Below are positions 1-8,181 of a stretch of 64,000 nucleotides of DNA, piece by piece. Where the stretch lies: positions 1-64,000 of the forward strand of contig NZ_FNQP01000019.1 of assembly GCF_900107695.1 (NCBI RefSeq), read 5' to 3'. The translations under genes were made by a program, and so were the position numbers. The first letter of the stretch is position 1. Each line of letters begins with the position of its first letter. The notes below the pieces were generated by a model, which had not been told where the DNA came from, did no database searches, and saw nothing but the letters and a program-made list of their open reading frames with translations. Source of the stretch: Thiothrix caldifontis. GTDB lineage: Bacteria > Pseudomonadota > Gammaproteobacteria > Thiotrichales > Thiotrichaceae.

Positions 1-59
1 GCGTCCGCTTTTTCATACAAGATGGCTTGCAATGCGGTGGCTACTTTTGTCAGTATCAA
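1..59 (-). CDS. Partial transposase N-terminus (IS4-like?), runs off left edge
   Basis: The minus strand from position 59 to the left edge reads M-I-L-T-K-V-A-T-A-L-Q-A-I-L-Y-E-K-A-D-A from a TTG start. An AAGGAG Shine-Dalgarno sequence lies 8 bases before this TTG. The string resembles the beginning of IS4-like transposases, but only about 19 residues are visible, so the family is a guess from memory. It fits an insertion sequence whose end lies somewhere between 60 and about 150. No database comparison was possible. Confidence 0.35.
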   Translation of the reverse strand, partial: MILTKVATALQAILYEKAD

Positions 60-62
60 TGC

Positions 63-130
63 GCGGTCTCCTTGTCGAAGTCGATCTATTCGGTGTGCAA
101 AACTAATAGCCTACCAGAGAGGGAGACCGC
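63..130. repeat. 9-bp inverted repeat in the leader of the edge transposase
   Basis: GCGGTCTCC at 63-71 is the exact reverse complement of GGAGACCGC at 122-130, with 50 bases between. It lies just upstream of the edge transposase and partly covers its Shine-Dalgarno sequence. It could be a leader hairpin that limits transposase translation, or the terminal inverted repeat region of that element. Confidence 0.4.
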
Positions 131-180
131 TTTCGCGGGTTAAAGTTGATGCGTATAACACCTCAGATTTGTTACCCACC

Positions 181-516
181 ATGGAAGGTTCCGATGTCAT
201 CGACCTCAAACAATGGGCAACATATGCGCTGACTACCACACAACAGGGTTTGCTGGATAAACTGCCCGCTACCCTGCGTAAACGGGTTAAACAACGGCTG
301 GCTGAATCGTTGGGCATCGCTGCCCGTCAGCAATTGAGCTACTGCATCCGTGCGGGGATCAGTAGCCGGATGCTGCAACATATTGTGGCAACCGAACACG
401 ACCAGCTTGCAGTGAAAGAGGAACAGGATACCTTGTTGCGTCGTCTCCTGCTGGCAGGTGCATCCTTGGCAATGTTGCAAACCCTGTTGGGAATCCAGGG
501 CAATCGCATTAAGTGA
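181..516 (+). pseudogene. DUF2857-like gene fragment interrupted by an ISAs1-type element
   Basis: An open frame from ATG 181 encodes a helical, Leu/Gln-rich protein of about 105 native residues before it enters the insertion sequence at 496 and stops at 516. The segment with C-I-R-A-G-I-S-S-R-M-L-Q and the later L-L-L-A-G-A-S-L-A-M-L-Q looks like the repeated 'R-LGAS-ML' pattern of DUF2857 proteins, which are common on integrative conjugative elements and pathogenicity islands. That assignment is by recalled pattern and is tentative. The frame is open further upstream to 22, but the residues before 181 do not look native. The gene is broken by the insertion, so no working product is expected. 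Confidence 0.4.
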
Positions 517-1429
517 GTGTTTTAGCCGTTGGGTAGCCGACCTGTCCACCCTCAGTGATGGTGAGGTCATTGCCATTGATGGTAAGTGCCTGCGCCGCAG
601 CCTTGATAGCGCCTCTGATAAGGCGGCCATTTACATGGTCAGTGCTTGGGCAACCCAAAACCAGTTGGTGCTGGGGCAGCAGCGGGTTGATGACAAGTCC
701 AACGAAATCACCGCCATCCCCAAGCTGTTGATGCGGCTTGATATTGCCGGGGCGGTTGTGACGCTGGATGCGATGGGATGCCAAACGGCAATTGCCCGAC
801 AGATTGTGGATCAGAAGGCTGATTACCTGCTCAGCCTGAAGGGCAACCAAGGCACTCTCCACCGGGATGTGAAGCGGTTCTTTGAATCCGCCAACACCTG
901 CCCGCCTGTTGGGCATACCAGCTACGACGGTGGGCATGGGCGGATTGAAACCCGCATTGTACGGGCGACCTCGGACATCCAGTGGCTAAAGGAAGACCAT
1001 CCCCATTGGCCCAAGCTCACCAGTATCATTGCCGTCACCGCCACCCGCGAATGCAAGGACAAAACCACCGAGGAAACCCGTTACTTCATCAGCAGCATGG
1101 ATGCCTCCAACCCCGAACGTTTGGGGCAAATCGTGCGGGCGCACTGGGGCATCGAGAACAACCTGCACTGGGTGTTGGACTATGCCTTTCGCGAAGATGA
1201 CCAGCGGATACGTTCCGGCAACAGTGATGCCAACATGGCGGTTGTCCGGCACATTGCCATCAATTTGGTCAAAAATGAAAAAACCGTCAAGATCGGCGTG
1301 AAAAACAAGCGTCTCAATGCGGGTTGGGATGAGGACTACCTGCTGAAAATCGTCACAGGCAAACCGGGGGCTACAAAGCCTAAAACTTAGGGCTTTGTAA
1401 AACAAGATATTTTTAATGCGATTACCCTG
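496..1429 (+). mobile_element. Internally deleted ISAs1-family insertion sequence
   Basis: Two 17-bp terminal inverted repeats bound this 934-bp unit: CAGGGCAATCGCATTAA at 496-512 and TTAATGCGATTACCCTG at 1413-1429, matching at 16 of 17 positions. The transposase inside lacks its N-terminal region, and the remaining coding begins immediately inside the left repeat. ISAs1 elements are usually about 1.2 to 1.4 kb, so roughly 250 to 350 bp appear to be missing next to the left end. No clear target duplication is visible in the flanks. The element is therefore probably defective itself but still carries both ends and could be moved by a complete relative. Confidence 0.75.
512..1390 (+). pseudogene. 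ISAs1-family transposase, N-terminally truncated
   Basis: The frame encodes the DDE transposase core of the ISAs1 family (H-repeat associated type). Visible landmarks are I-A-I-D-G-K with the first catalytic Asp, V-T-L-D-A-M with the second Asp, Y-L-L-S-L-K-G-N-Q, R-A-H-W-G-I-E-N-N-L-H-W carrying the catalytic Glu, and the typical N-M-A-V-V-R-H-I-A tail. A complete relative has about 80 more residues with the DDE_Tnp_1-associated domain before I-A-I-D-G-K. Here coding starts at the inverted repeat without a proper start codon or ribosome binding site, though the frame is open back into the interrupted host gene. The product is expected to be inactive because the N-terminal domain is missing. 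Confidence 0.75.
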
Positions 1430-1430
1430 C

Positions 1431-1601
1431 GGGGCTACGCTGATTCTGGGGCTGCATGGCAGCCATTGGCAGCGGGCAACCAGCAAGTTGCGCATCAGTG
1501 TGGAGACGCTGAAGCACATCAGGCCGAAGCAGGTGGTGGCGGTGCAGTTGAGGAAGGATGGGATGGCTGATCCGCCGTTTGGGAATGTGGTCGTAGGGTA
1601 G
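1431..1601 (+). other. Open frame after the IS, possible remnant of a disrupted gene
   Basis: From the right end of the insertion sequence an open frame of 56 residues runs to a TAG at 1599-1601. It contains L-G-L-H-G-S-H-W-Q and L-R-K-D-G-M-A-D-P-P-F-G-N. It has no start codon or ribosome binding site of its own outside the insertion sequence, so it is best seen as the 3' end of a gene cut off by the same rearrangement. Whether it belongs to the DUF2857-like gene on the left cannot be told. I do not recognise a family. Confidence 0.3.
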
Positions 1602-1607
1602 CTGTTG

Positions 1608-1622
1608 TTCACATATTGTGAA
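1608..1622. promoter_or_regulatory. higBA operator palindrome 1
   Basis: TTCAC-N5-GTGAA is a perfect dyad with arms at 1608-1612 and 1618-1622. Its centre is 36 bp from the centre of an identical-arm dyad closer to the toxin start. Paired palindromes of this kind are typical binding sites for the HigA antitoxin, which represses its own operon. Confidence 0.6.
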
Positions 1623-1643
1623 TTGATGGGTTTGTTGTTAAAG

Positions 1644-1658
1644 TTCACCTATAGTGAA
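1644..1658. promoter_or_regulatory. higBA operator palindrome 2, overlapping a -10-like box
   Basis: A second TTCAC-N5-GTGAA dyad (arms 1644-1648 and 1654-1658) has the same arms as the one at 1608. The sequence TATAGT at 1650-1655 lies inside it and could be the -10 box, so a bound repressor would block RNA polymerase. The AGGAG ribosome binding site begins 3 bases downstream. Confidence 0.6.
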
Positions 1659-1669
1659 TCAGGAGCGTT

Positions 1670-1984
1670 GTGTTGCACGTCATATCCAGAAAACCTTTCA
1701 ATGAGGCAAGCCTGAAATTTCCCAATGATGCTGATGCGATTGATGCGGCTTACAAGACCCTGCGGAATGGCAGTTTTGCCAATCCCCTAGAGTTGAAAGC
1801 CGTGTTCCCTAGTCTGGATAATTTCCGTTACAAGGACAAATGGTGGGTTATCGACATTGGCGGCAATAACCTGCGCTTACTGGCCTTCATTGAGTTCCGC
1901 GATAACCGTATGTATGTGAAGCATATTGTTACCCACGCCGACTATGACAAGCTCTGCAAGAAATACGCACGGGAGGCAGATTGA
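1670..1984 (+). CDS. higB: HigB-family mRNA interferase toxin
   Basis: This encodes a 104-residue RelE-superfamily ribosome-dependent mRNA endonuclease, the toxin of a type II system with its gene before the antitoxin gene. HigB-like features include L-K-A-V-F-P-S-L-D-N-F, the W-W-V-I-D-I-G-G-N-N-L-R-L strand, and the C-terminal V-K-H-I-V-T-H-A-D-Y-D-K-L segment. The start is GTG 1670, with AGGAG about 5 bases upstream, and the size is normal for the family. Two identical operator dyads lie directly upstream. Its stop overlaps the antitoxin start (TGATG), so the two are translationally coupled. The locus sits in an accessory block next to insertion sequence debris, as usual for plasmid- or island-borne higBA. 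Confidence 0.88.
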   Translation: MLHVISRKPFNEASLKFPNDADAIDAAYKTLRNGSFANPLELKAVFPSLDNFRYKDKWWVIDIGGNNLRLLAFIEFRDNRMYVKHIVTHADYDKLCKKYAREAD

Positions 1985-2445
1985 TGGACTTTGCTGCTGT
2001 AAAAATCAAAGCGAAAGAGCTTTTCGCACAAGCTAGCTTCCTTACTGAGATTCGGGATGAGGAGGACTACGACAATGCACTGGCATTGATGGAAGAGTTG
2101 CTGGAGGATTATGACGAACACCGCACCTTGATCGGTATTCTCGCTAATGCGATTGAGGAATGGGAAAATGTTGCGCCGGAGTTTGCCGAATTTAACCAAC
2201 GGGTGGCGCAACTGGATGATGGGGTGGCAGTGCTGAGGACGCTAATAGACCAATATCAGCTTAAAGCCGAAGACCTGAAAGAGGAAATCGGCAGTAAGAG
2301 TTTAGTTTCCATGATCCTGAATGGCACACGTAACTTGACCCGTGAACATATCCAAGCCTTGTCCTTGCGGTTCAAGTTGAACCCTGCGATTTTTTTCCAT
2401 ACAACGGCTTTGCGGTTGGTCGCAACGTCAAGGACAGCAACCTAA
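1984..2445 (+). CDS. higA: HigA-family antitoxin, helix-turn-helix
   Basis: This encodes the 153-residue antitoxin that neutralises HigB and represses the operon. The N-terminal half is acidic and helical (E-E-L-L-E-D-Y-D-E-H-R). The C-terminal half is a Cro/C1-like DNA-binding fold with the HigA signature I-G-S-K-S-L-V-S-M-I-L-N-G and L-T-R-E-H-I-Q-A-L. I chose ATG 1984, which overlaps the toxin stop, over a TTG one codon earlier. The C-terminal tail after F-F is longer than usual and ends 4 bases inside the convergent exonuclease gene, so the end may have been altered by the junction. The two palindromes at 1608 and 1644 are its likely targets. Confidence 0.85.
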   Translation: MDFAAVKIKAKELFAQASFLTEIRDEEDYDNALALMEELLEDYDEHRTLIGILANAIEEWENVAPEFAEFNQRVAQLDDGVAVLRTLIDQYQLKAEDLKEEIGSKSLVSMILNGTRNLTREHIQALSLRFKLNPAIFFHTTALRLVATSRTAT

Positions 2446-3023
2446 AACGTCCCAATCTTTTGCCGCTGTACTGCCAGCAAATGCCTGCAATGTACTTCAC
2501 GGAGCTTGAGCCTATCCTGTATCACCTGCTGCATCTTGATGAACAGGTGGGCTGTCGCTTCTGCATCTGCCAAAGCGCGGTGGAATTGCCCCGACATCGG
2601 TAATTTCAGGAAACTCACCAACGTACCCAGCTTGTGGTTGGGCGCTTGGGGAAACACTCGCCGCGCCATCAGCATGGAACACAGAAAATCCTGTTGCCGT
2701 TCCTTACCCAGCTGCTCCAGTGCATCATCCCAAAACTTGCGGTCAAAGGAGGCATTGTGGGCTACCAGCGGGTAATCAGCGGCAAACTCGATGGCCTCAT
2801 TCATGACCTGACCCATCGGTGGGGCTTTGCGTACCATCGCATTGGTGATGCCGGTCAGGGACTGGATGAAGGGCGGAATCCGGGTATTGCCATTCATCAG
2901 GCTTTGGTAGCGGTCAACGATCAGGCCGTCACGCACCAGTACAATGGCGATTTCGGTGGGGCACGCACCGCAGTCGGGGGACATGCCGGTGGTTTCAAAG
3001 TCGAGGATGGCGTAGGTGGTCAT
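2442..3023 (-). CDS. DEDDh 3'-5' exonuclease (DnaQ/epsilon-like)
   Basis: This encodes a 193-residue DnaQ-superfamily 3'-5' exonuclease. ExoI is seen as D-F-E-T-T-G (catalytic Asp8 and Glu10), ExoII as H-N-A-S-F-D, and ExoIII as H-R-A-L-A-D-A, which carries the last His and Asp, so all DEDDh residues are present. It lacks the rest of a polymerase or a GIY-YIG domain and is a stand-alone nuclease. The start is ATG 3023; an extension to 3119 would be non-homologous. It is the last gene of a three-gene operon and overlaps the HNH gene by 4 bp (ATGA). It could process ends created by its operon partners. The specific role is unknown. Confidence 0.8.
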   Translation of the reverse strand: MTTYAILDFETTGMSPDCGACPTEIAIVLVRDGLIVDRYQSLMNGNTRIPPFIQSLTGITNAMVRKAPPMGQVMNEAIEFAADYPLVAHNASFDRKFWDDALEQLGKERQQDFLCSMLMARRVFPQAPNHKLGTLVSFLKLPMSGQFHRALADAEATAHLFIKMQQVIQDRLKLREVHCRHLLAVQRQKIGTF

Positions 3024-3805
3024 GTACACGAAACCTGTGTTGTGTAAGGCACATGAGGAGCTTTGAACAAAAACTGTCGATGCCATGCCAAGTAAGACAG
3101 GTGTTCCGTTGCAACCCAACGCAGCACCAATGTATCCGCCAAACCAATCAAGCTACGCTGCTGTGCTGAAATCTGGCTACTGACCAGCAGCTTTCCGTCA
3201 GTGTCGAAACTGATTAGCCCACAATCAAACAGGGCATCCAGATTGGCTGACAGCAGGAAACCATTGAACACATCCAGCCGTTCTTCATCGGATTCACATT
3301 CAGACCAAGGCTTGGCGTGACTGGCTCTGAGCATTTCTGGGATGGCAATACCTGTCACGGCGCAAGCTCCACCCCAATAATCCAGCAGGGCTTCGCGGAA
3401 GGTATCCTGCCCCACCCGCTGCTTGACCAAACGCTCGACTTCAGTGCCAGTGTCCTTAACTTTTTCCATCTCACGCTGAAGGCGAGCATGGAAGGTCTCG
3501 GCGGCTTGATTGGGTAGGGCAGAGGCAAGTTCAGCCGCTCGGCGTAGCAGCCCTGCTAATTGGTCAGACGCGCTGACACTGAAGGTGGTGGCATCTGTCA
3601 GCGGATAATCACGTGCCACTTCTTTAGTCAACAGCGGTTTGTTGAAGGTGACGCGCCATTCATCACTGCTTGGGCGTGTAATGCTTACTTGGGCGTGATG
3701 TCTGGCAGAACCGGCTAGAACGGCCTGTTCATCACTGCTCAGTATGTTTTCCCAGCCGTGTTCCAAGGCGGTTTTTTCGATGCGGGTGCGTTCGAGGATG
3801 TTCAT
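3020..3805 (-). CDS. HNH endonuclease (PF13391-like)
   Basis: This encodes 261 residues. The C-terminal third has an HNH nuclease: A-C-A-V-T-G-I begins the beta-beta-alpha-metal fold, R-A-S-H-A-K-P-W carries the first His, and N-G-F-L-L-S-A-N-L-D-A-L-F-D carries the Asn and the metal-binding end, as in the HNH_2 family of restriction-type enzymes. The N-terminal 150 residues are unrecognised and probably recognise DNA or a partner. The gene lies between the yhcG-like gene and the exonuclease gene, with 4-bp ATGA overlaps on both sides. It is probably a type II- or type IV-like restriction nuclease without a nearby methylase. Confidence 0.8.
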   Translation of the reverse strand: MNILERTRIEKTALEHGWENILSSDEQAVLAGSARHHAQVSITRPSSDEWRVTFNKPLLTKEVARDYPLTDATTFSVSASDQLAGLLRRAAELASALPNQAAETFHARLQREMEKVKDTGTEVERLVKQRVGQDTFREALLDYWGGACAVTGIAIPEMLRASHAKPWSECESDEERLDVFNGFLLSANLDALFDCGLISFDTDGKLLVSSQISAQQRSLIGLADTLVLRWVATEHLSYLAWHRQFLFKAPHVPYTTQVSCT

Positions 3806-4923
3806 GCGTCAGGCTTGGGTAACGTCAATTTATCCAGCTCACGCTGCAATTCTTGCTGCAATTGTTCTTCGGTCGGCAAGTGCAGTTGATAGCGGCTGGC
3901 GAAGATTTGCTGGTTGTGATCGCCCAATACATAGCGCACCACGGCATCGTTTTTCTCACTGCACAGAATCAAGCCAATCGTGGGATTGTCATCGGCATTG
4001 GCAATGTCATGGTCGTAATAATTCACATAGAGCTGCATCTGCCCTAGGTCGGCATGATTTAACTTACCCAGTTTGAGGTCAATGACGACGTAGCATTTCA
4101 GTTTGACGTGGTAAAACACCATATCCAGGTAGAAATGGTCGCCATCCAGCGTTAGGCGTACTTGCCGCCCGACGAAGGCAAAACCGCTGCCGAGTTCCAG
4201 CAAGAAATCCTGCAATTGTGACAACAGGGCTTGTTCCAGTTGGCTTTCCTGCCATTGGGGGGCTTCGGGTAAGTCGAGAAATTCCAGCACATACGGGTCT
4301 TTGATCACATCGAGTGGACGGGTGGCAAGCAAGCCCTGATTCGCCAATTGCATGACCCCTTCCTTGTCGCGGCTTTTTAGGAGGCGGTCGAACAGTAGGG
4401 AGCTGATTTGACGTTCCAGTTGCCGTGCTGACCAACCGTTACGGATGGTTTCAATTTCGTAAAACTGACGGGCTTCTTGTCGCTCAATTTTCAGTAAGAT
4501 GCGGTAGTGCGTCCATGACAGCCCGGTGTGGAGTTTTCCCGGTTGCCAATCCGATTCCTGAGCGGGTGTTGTGACTCCCACAGAAATAACACGCGCTGCG
4601 TGTTGAATCTCCATAAGGGTGGGGTAAGCGAGAAAAAATGCCCGCATGTATTGCAAGGCACTGACCGAAAACCCACTGCCGTATTCGTCCGTCAGTTGTT
4701 GGGAGAGGGATTTCAACAGGGCTTTGCCATAGGTTGCCCGCTGTTCGCCGCCTTGTTCGGCTTCGACAATTTGCTTGCCGATTAGCCAGTTGGCGCACAC
4801 ATGAGCCGAGTTGACGGAACGGATGGCTTGTTGGCGCGAGGCTTCCCAGATGTCACGGATACGCGCCATCAAGTCGGTGTCGAGGGTTGCTTCCGTTTGT
4901 ATGGGGTGTTTTTTTTCGTCCAT
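3802..4923 (-). CDS. yhcG: YhcG-family PDDEXK nuclease (DUF1016)
   Basis: This encodes a 373-residue protein with the two-domain layout of YhcG/DUF1016. An N-terminal helical DNA-binding region is seen around S-A-L-Q-Y-M-R-A-F and L-S-W-T-H-Y-R-I-L-L-K-I. A C-terminal PDDEXK core follows, with Y-L-D-M-V-F-Y-H and V-V-I-D-L-K-L-G, then the conserved G-Q-M-Q-L-Y-V-N-Y-Y. The catalytic Glu of the motif is Asp here (D-L-K). ATG 4923 is preferred because AAAGGA lies 8 bases before it; ATG 4932 has no room for a ribosome binding site. It is first of three coupled nuclease genes. YhcG proteins often sit in defence islands and restriction loci; the exact job is unknown. Confidence 0.87.
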   Translation of the reverse strand: MDEKKHPIQTEATLDTDLMARIRDIWEASRQQAIRSVNSAHVCANWLIGKQIVEAEQGGEQRATYGKALLKSLSQQLTDEYGSGFSVSALQYMRAFFLAYPTLMEIQHAARVISVGVTTPAQESDWQPGKLHTGLSWTHYRILLKIERQEARQFYEIETIRNGWSARQLERQISSLLFDRLLKSRDKEGVMQLANQGLLATRPLDVIKDPYVLEFLDLPEAPQWQESQLEQALLSQLQDFLLELGSGFAFVGRQVRLTLDGDHFYLDMVFYHVKLKCYVVIDLKLGKLNHADLGQMQLYVNYYDHDIANADDNPTIGLILCSEKNDAVVRYVLGDHNQQIFASRYQLHLPTEEQLQQELQRELDKLTLPKPDA

Positions 4924-4978
4924 TTTAGACATCCTTTGTGGCGTTTTGCATATCAGGTGAACGGGCAATATAAAAAAG

Positions 4979-5808
4979 TGTCAAGTCCCGAAAGATCATA
5001 AACTTTTTTCTTAAACAGTTCTGGTTTTGCAGCCTACCAGTCTTTGAGTGCTACGATGGGTGTTTTGTAACCTAACGCCTTCTGGGGGATGCAGTGGTTA
5101 TAAAGCCGTTCGTAATGCTTAACCGCTTCGAGAAGTTCACTGGACGAGGCGAAACGGGTGGTTTTCAGCAGTTCACTGATCCGCCCATTGAACCGCTCCA
5201 CCATGCCATGGGTTTGGGGTGTGCGGGGTTTGGTCAGGCGATGTTCGACCTTGATGTCGGCGCACATTTGGTCAAAAAGGTGGTTGCCTGTTGGCTCACG
5301 CTTGCCATTGACGGTGAAGCAGTCAGTGAATTCTTTTACCGTTATCGGTCAACACATATTTCAGGATGATCGGAAACCGCTGTTCCACTTTCCGCAGAAA
5401 ATCGGCGGCACTGGCGGCACTTTTGTCAGGGTAAACCCCTAAACACACCACCCGGCTTGCCCGGTCAATGGCAACCAGCAGGTATTGGTGTTCCTTTTCA
5501 TCGGGCATTCTGGGCAAGTATTTGATGTCAATATGGATGTAGCCGGGTTCGTAATCCTTGAACCTCTTCTTTTCAGGTGTCTCTTCCGCGTACAAATCCT
5601 GTTTCAGGGCATTTAGGTTGGCAATGCCATGGCGGACTAAGCAACGGTGTATCCCGGAGCGGCTGGCTTCTTCATTGATGTATTCTTTGGCGATATGCGT
5701 CAGGTCATCCAACGACAGCAGGAAGGTTTGGCGCAATTCCACCACCAACAGTTCATGATCCCATGGAACACGACAAATCCAATATCGGTTTGCTACATTG
5801 GCTAGCAA
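4979..5808 (-). mobile_element. IS481-like insertion sequence remnant
   Basis: This is the remains of an element built around the broken transposase at 5034-5808. A TGTCAAGTCCCG sequence at about 4979 starts with the TGT typical of IS481-family ends and may be the surviving end past the transposase stop. I could not find its complement on the other side, where the transposase N-terminus is also missing, so the element is cut off at about 5770. The borders are therefore approximate. Confidence 0.5.
5034..5808 (-). pseudogene. IS481-like transposase, truncated and frameshifted
   Basis: An integrase-core (rve/DDE) transposase is encoded in two frames. The upstream part has Y-I-H-I-D-I-K-Y-L-P-R-M, L-L-V-A-I-D-R-A-S-R, and V-L-T-D-N-G-K. 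The downstream part has H-R-L-T-K-P-R-T-P-Q-T-H-G-M-V-E-R-F-N-G-R-I, which carries the catalytic Glu. The break is at 5334-5337: the coding strand has four A where three would restore D-N-G-K-E-F-T-D. The N-terminal helix-turn-helix region, about 60 residues in relatives, is absent, and the homology starts near D-H-E-L-L-V-V-E-L-R. Both defects make it inactive. Confidence 0.82.
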
Positions 5809-6065
5809 GCCAAGCGCGTGAAGGTAATTTTGACCGTACTCCAGCGCTGGAATGGCGTAAACACCGACAGGAAACCCAACGCAAACAGGCCAACATTGCG
5901 ATGACCGAATTGAACAATCTGGCTAACGAGATAAGACAATTGCAGTGGCTGGTGAAAATGGGTGGTGAAACTGACCAGATGACGGTAGAAAAAATTGAAC
6001 AGATGAAGGCATACTACTGGGCGAAGCTGAAAAGCCTCACGGTAGCACAGCAGGAAAACAGGTAG
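5763..6065 (+). CDS. Hypothetical protein, probably a gene fragment
   Basis: This 100-residue frame is rich in charged helices (N-N-L-A-N-E-I-R-Q-L-Q-W and A-Y-Y-W-A-K-L-K-S-L). Codon use after about 5815 looks genuine, but the first 15 to 20 codons overlap the IS481-like remnant on the other strand. The native part may be only the C-terminal end of a longer gene cut by that element, or it may start at ATG 5901. It ends about 80 bp from the 3' end of the tRNA gene, a position where island integrase genes often sit, but no recombinase motif is visible. I do not recognise a family. Confidence 0.35.
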   Translation: MEHDKSNIGLLHWLASQAREGNFDRTPALEWRKHRQETQRKQANIAMTELNNLANEIRQLQWLVKMGGETDQMTVEKIEQMKAYYWAKLKSLTVAQQENR

Positions 6066-6147
6066 CATATTGGTAGCACGGAATGTCAGGCTTGATTTGA
6101 GAAAGGTCAGGCATTAAACCTAACCCTTTGTTCTCACTTGAGATAAT

Positions 6148-6224
<77 letters not shown>

Positions 6225-6239
6225 TGAAAAACGCTACGA

Positions 6240-8108
6240 TCAGTTTGTCGGCAAGACGCCTGGTTCGTATTCAAGGAAGCTGCGAAGCATATCCGAACGG
6301 CTCGGATGACGCAACTTGCGCAAGGCTTTTGCTTCAATCTGACGGATACGTTCGCGGGTTACGTCGAACTGCTTGCCCACTTCTTCTAGCGTATGGTCGG
6401 TGTTCATGTCGATACCGAAACGCATCCGCAGTACTTTTGCTTCACGCGAAGTCAGGCTGGAAAGCACTTCGCGGGTCACTTCCGACAAGCTCGACGTTGT
6501 AGCCGACTCAATAGGCGACAGGATATTGCCATCCTCAATGAAATCACCCAGATGTGAATCTTCATCGTCACCGATCGGGGTTTCCATCGAAATTGGTTCT
6601 TTGGCGATTTTCAGGACTTTACGGATTTTGTCTTCCGGCATGTCCATCGCTTCAGCCAACTCTTCCGGGGTCGCCTCACGGCCTTTTTCCTGCAACAACT
6701 TGCGCGAAATACGGTTGAGCTTGTTGATGGTTTCGATCATGTGTACCGGAATACGAATAGTACGCGCCTGATCCGCAATCGAACGGGTAATCGCCTGACG
6801 TATCCACCAAGTAGCATAAGTCGAGAATTTGTAACCACGACGGTATTCAAACTTATCAACCGCTTTCATCAAGCCAATATTGCCTTCCTGAATCAAATCA
6901 AGGAACTGCAAGCCACGATTGGTGTACTTTTTGGCAATGGAGATCACCAAACGTAAGTTGGCTTCAACCATTTCTTTCTTAGCACGACGTGCTTTCGCTT
7001 CCCCTACCGACATGCTGCGATTAATGTCTTTGATTTGCGTAATGGAAAGATTGCATTCACGTTCAATGTCCAACAATTCACGCTGCGCTTCATGAATTTT
7101 CGGCAAGAATGTTTGTAAACGAGTATGGTCGCCACGCTTGTCTACACAGTAACGATTTAACCACTCCAAATCCGTTTCGTTTTGTGGAAAGCTATCTATA
7201 AAATCTTGACGCCCCATGCCCCCCTTTTGGACACACAACTTCATAATATGGCGTTCATTTTGGCGAATACGGTCAACAATTTCGTTCAATTGCACCGTCA
7301 ACTGCTCAATAATCGGCTGAGCTAAGCGAAACTCCATGAATTTAGTCGCTACAGCATCACGCGCTGCCGTATAAGATGCTGGATTATTTGCCAAACTAGC
7401 GGCTTTAGATGCTTCATATAATTCACGCAGTTCAGCGAATTTAATACGTGCCTCTTCAGGGTCGGGCCCCGTATCAACGGGATCAGTAACGTCGTCTTCA
7501 TCTTCATCAGCAACTGCCGAATCATCTTCTGCAACTTCGGCAATATCGGTATCATCAACGACGGCAACAGGAAATGCGCTCAAATCCTCATCGGGATTTA
7601 CGAAACCATTGATAATGTCGGTGAGACGAATTTCTTCGGAATCAATCAACGATGCTTTTTCCAGTAAAAGCTCGGTAGATGCCGGATACTGTGCCAACGC
7701 CCGCAAGATTTCGTTCAAACCTTCTTCGATACGAATCGCAATCTGGATTTCACCTTCACGGGTCAACAGCTCCACTGTCCCCATTTCGCGCATATACATG
7801 CGCACCGGGTCAGTGGTTCGCCCGAAATCACCATCCACGTTTGCCAACGCTGCGGCAGCTTCTTCTGCGGCTTCATCGTCAGCTTGCACCGCTTCATCGT
7901 TCAGCAACAGGGAATCGGCATCTGGGGCATGTTCATACACCGTGATACCCATATCGTTGATCATCGCAACAATATCTTCAATCTGCTCTGGGTCAACGAT
8001 AGTATCGGGAAGGTGGTCGTTGACCTCAGCATAGGTGAGGTAGCCCTGCTCCTTACCTTTGGCAATTAACTCTTTCAAGCTGGACTGCTGCTGCTCTTCT
8101 TGACTCAT
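6240..8108 (-). CDS. rpoD: RNA polymerase sigma-70 factor RpoD
   Basis: This encodes the 622-residue primary sigma factor, full length for gammaproteobacteria. Region 1.1 is at the N-terminus. Region 1.2 is seen as [11 protein letters not shown], followed by an acidic non-conserved insert of about 200 residues. Region 2 has [13 protein letters not shown] and the -10 recognition segment [10 protein letters not shown]. Region 3 follows, and region 4 contains the -35 recognition helix T-R-E-R-I-R-Q-I-E. It is downstream of dnaG with a 73-bp gap, the macromolecular-synthesis order, although rpsU is not in front here. Transcription runs toward the tRNA gene 15 bp beyond its stop. Confidence 0.98.
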   Translation of the reverse strand: MSQEEQQQSSLKELIAKGKEQGYLTYAEVNDHLPDTIVDPEQIEDIVAMINDMGITVYEHAPDADSLLLNDEAVQADDEAAEEAAAALANVDGDFGRTTDPVRMYMREMGTVELLTREGEIQIAIRIEEGLNEILRALAQYPASTELLLEKASLIDSEEIRLTDIINGFVNPDEDLSAFPVAVVDDTDIAEVAEDDSAVADEDEDDVTDPVDTGPDPEEARIKFAELRELYEASKAASLANNPASYTAARDAVATKFMEFRLAQPIIEQLTVQLNEIVDRIRQNERHIMKLCVQKGGMGRQDFIDSFPQNETDLEWLNRYCVDKRGDHTRLQTFLPKIHEAQRELLDIERECNLSITQIKDINRSMSVGEAKARRAKKEMVEANLRLVISIAKKYTNRGLQFLDLIQEGNIGLMKAVDKFEYRRGYKFSTYATWWIRQAITRSIADQARTIRIPVHMIETINKLNRISRKLLQEKGREATPEELAEAMDMPEDKIRKVLKIAKEPISMETPIGDDEDSHLGDFIEDGNILSPIESATTSSLSEVTREVLSSLTSREAKVLRMRFGIDMNTDHTLEEVGKQFDVTRERIRQIEAKALRKLRHPSRSDMLRSFLEYEPGVLPTN

Positions 8109-8181
8109 GCCCTAAAACTCTCTGGAAAAAAAGGTCGGTAACTATATCACATTTTTCTAAAATGCAACTACATGTGCTCGT

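Noticed and set aside
172-630. Minus-strand frame spanning the DUF2857-like fragment and the insertion sequence
   Set aside because: It crosses the insertion boundary and is a shadow of the plus-strand genes.
5334-5337. Programmed frameshifting in the IS481-like transposase
   Set aside because: The run is only four bases, there is no stem or second ribosome signal, and the gene is also truncated; decay or sequencing error is more likely.
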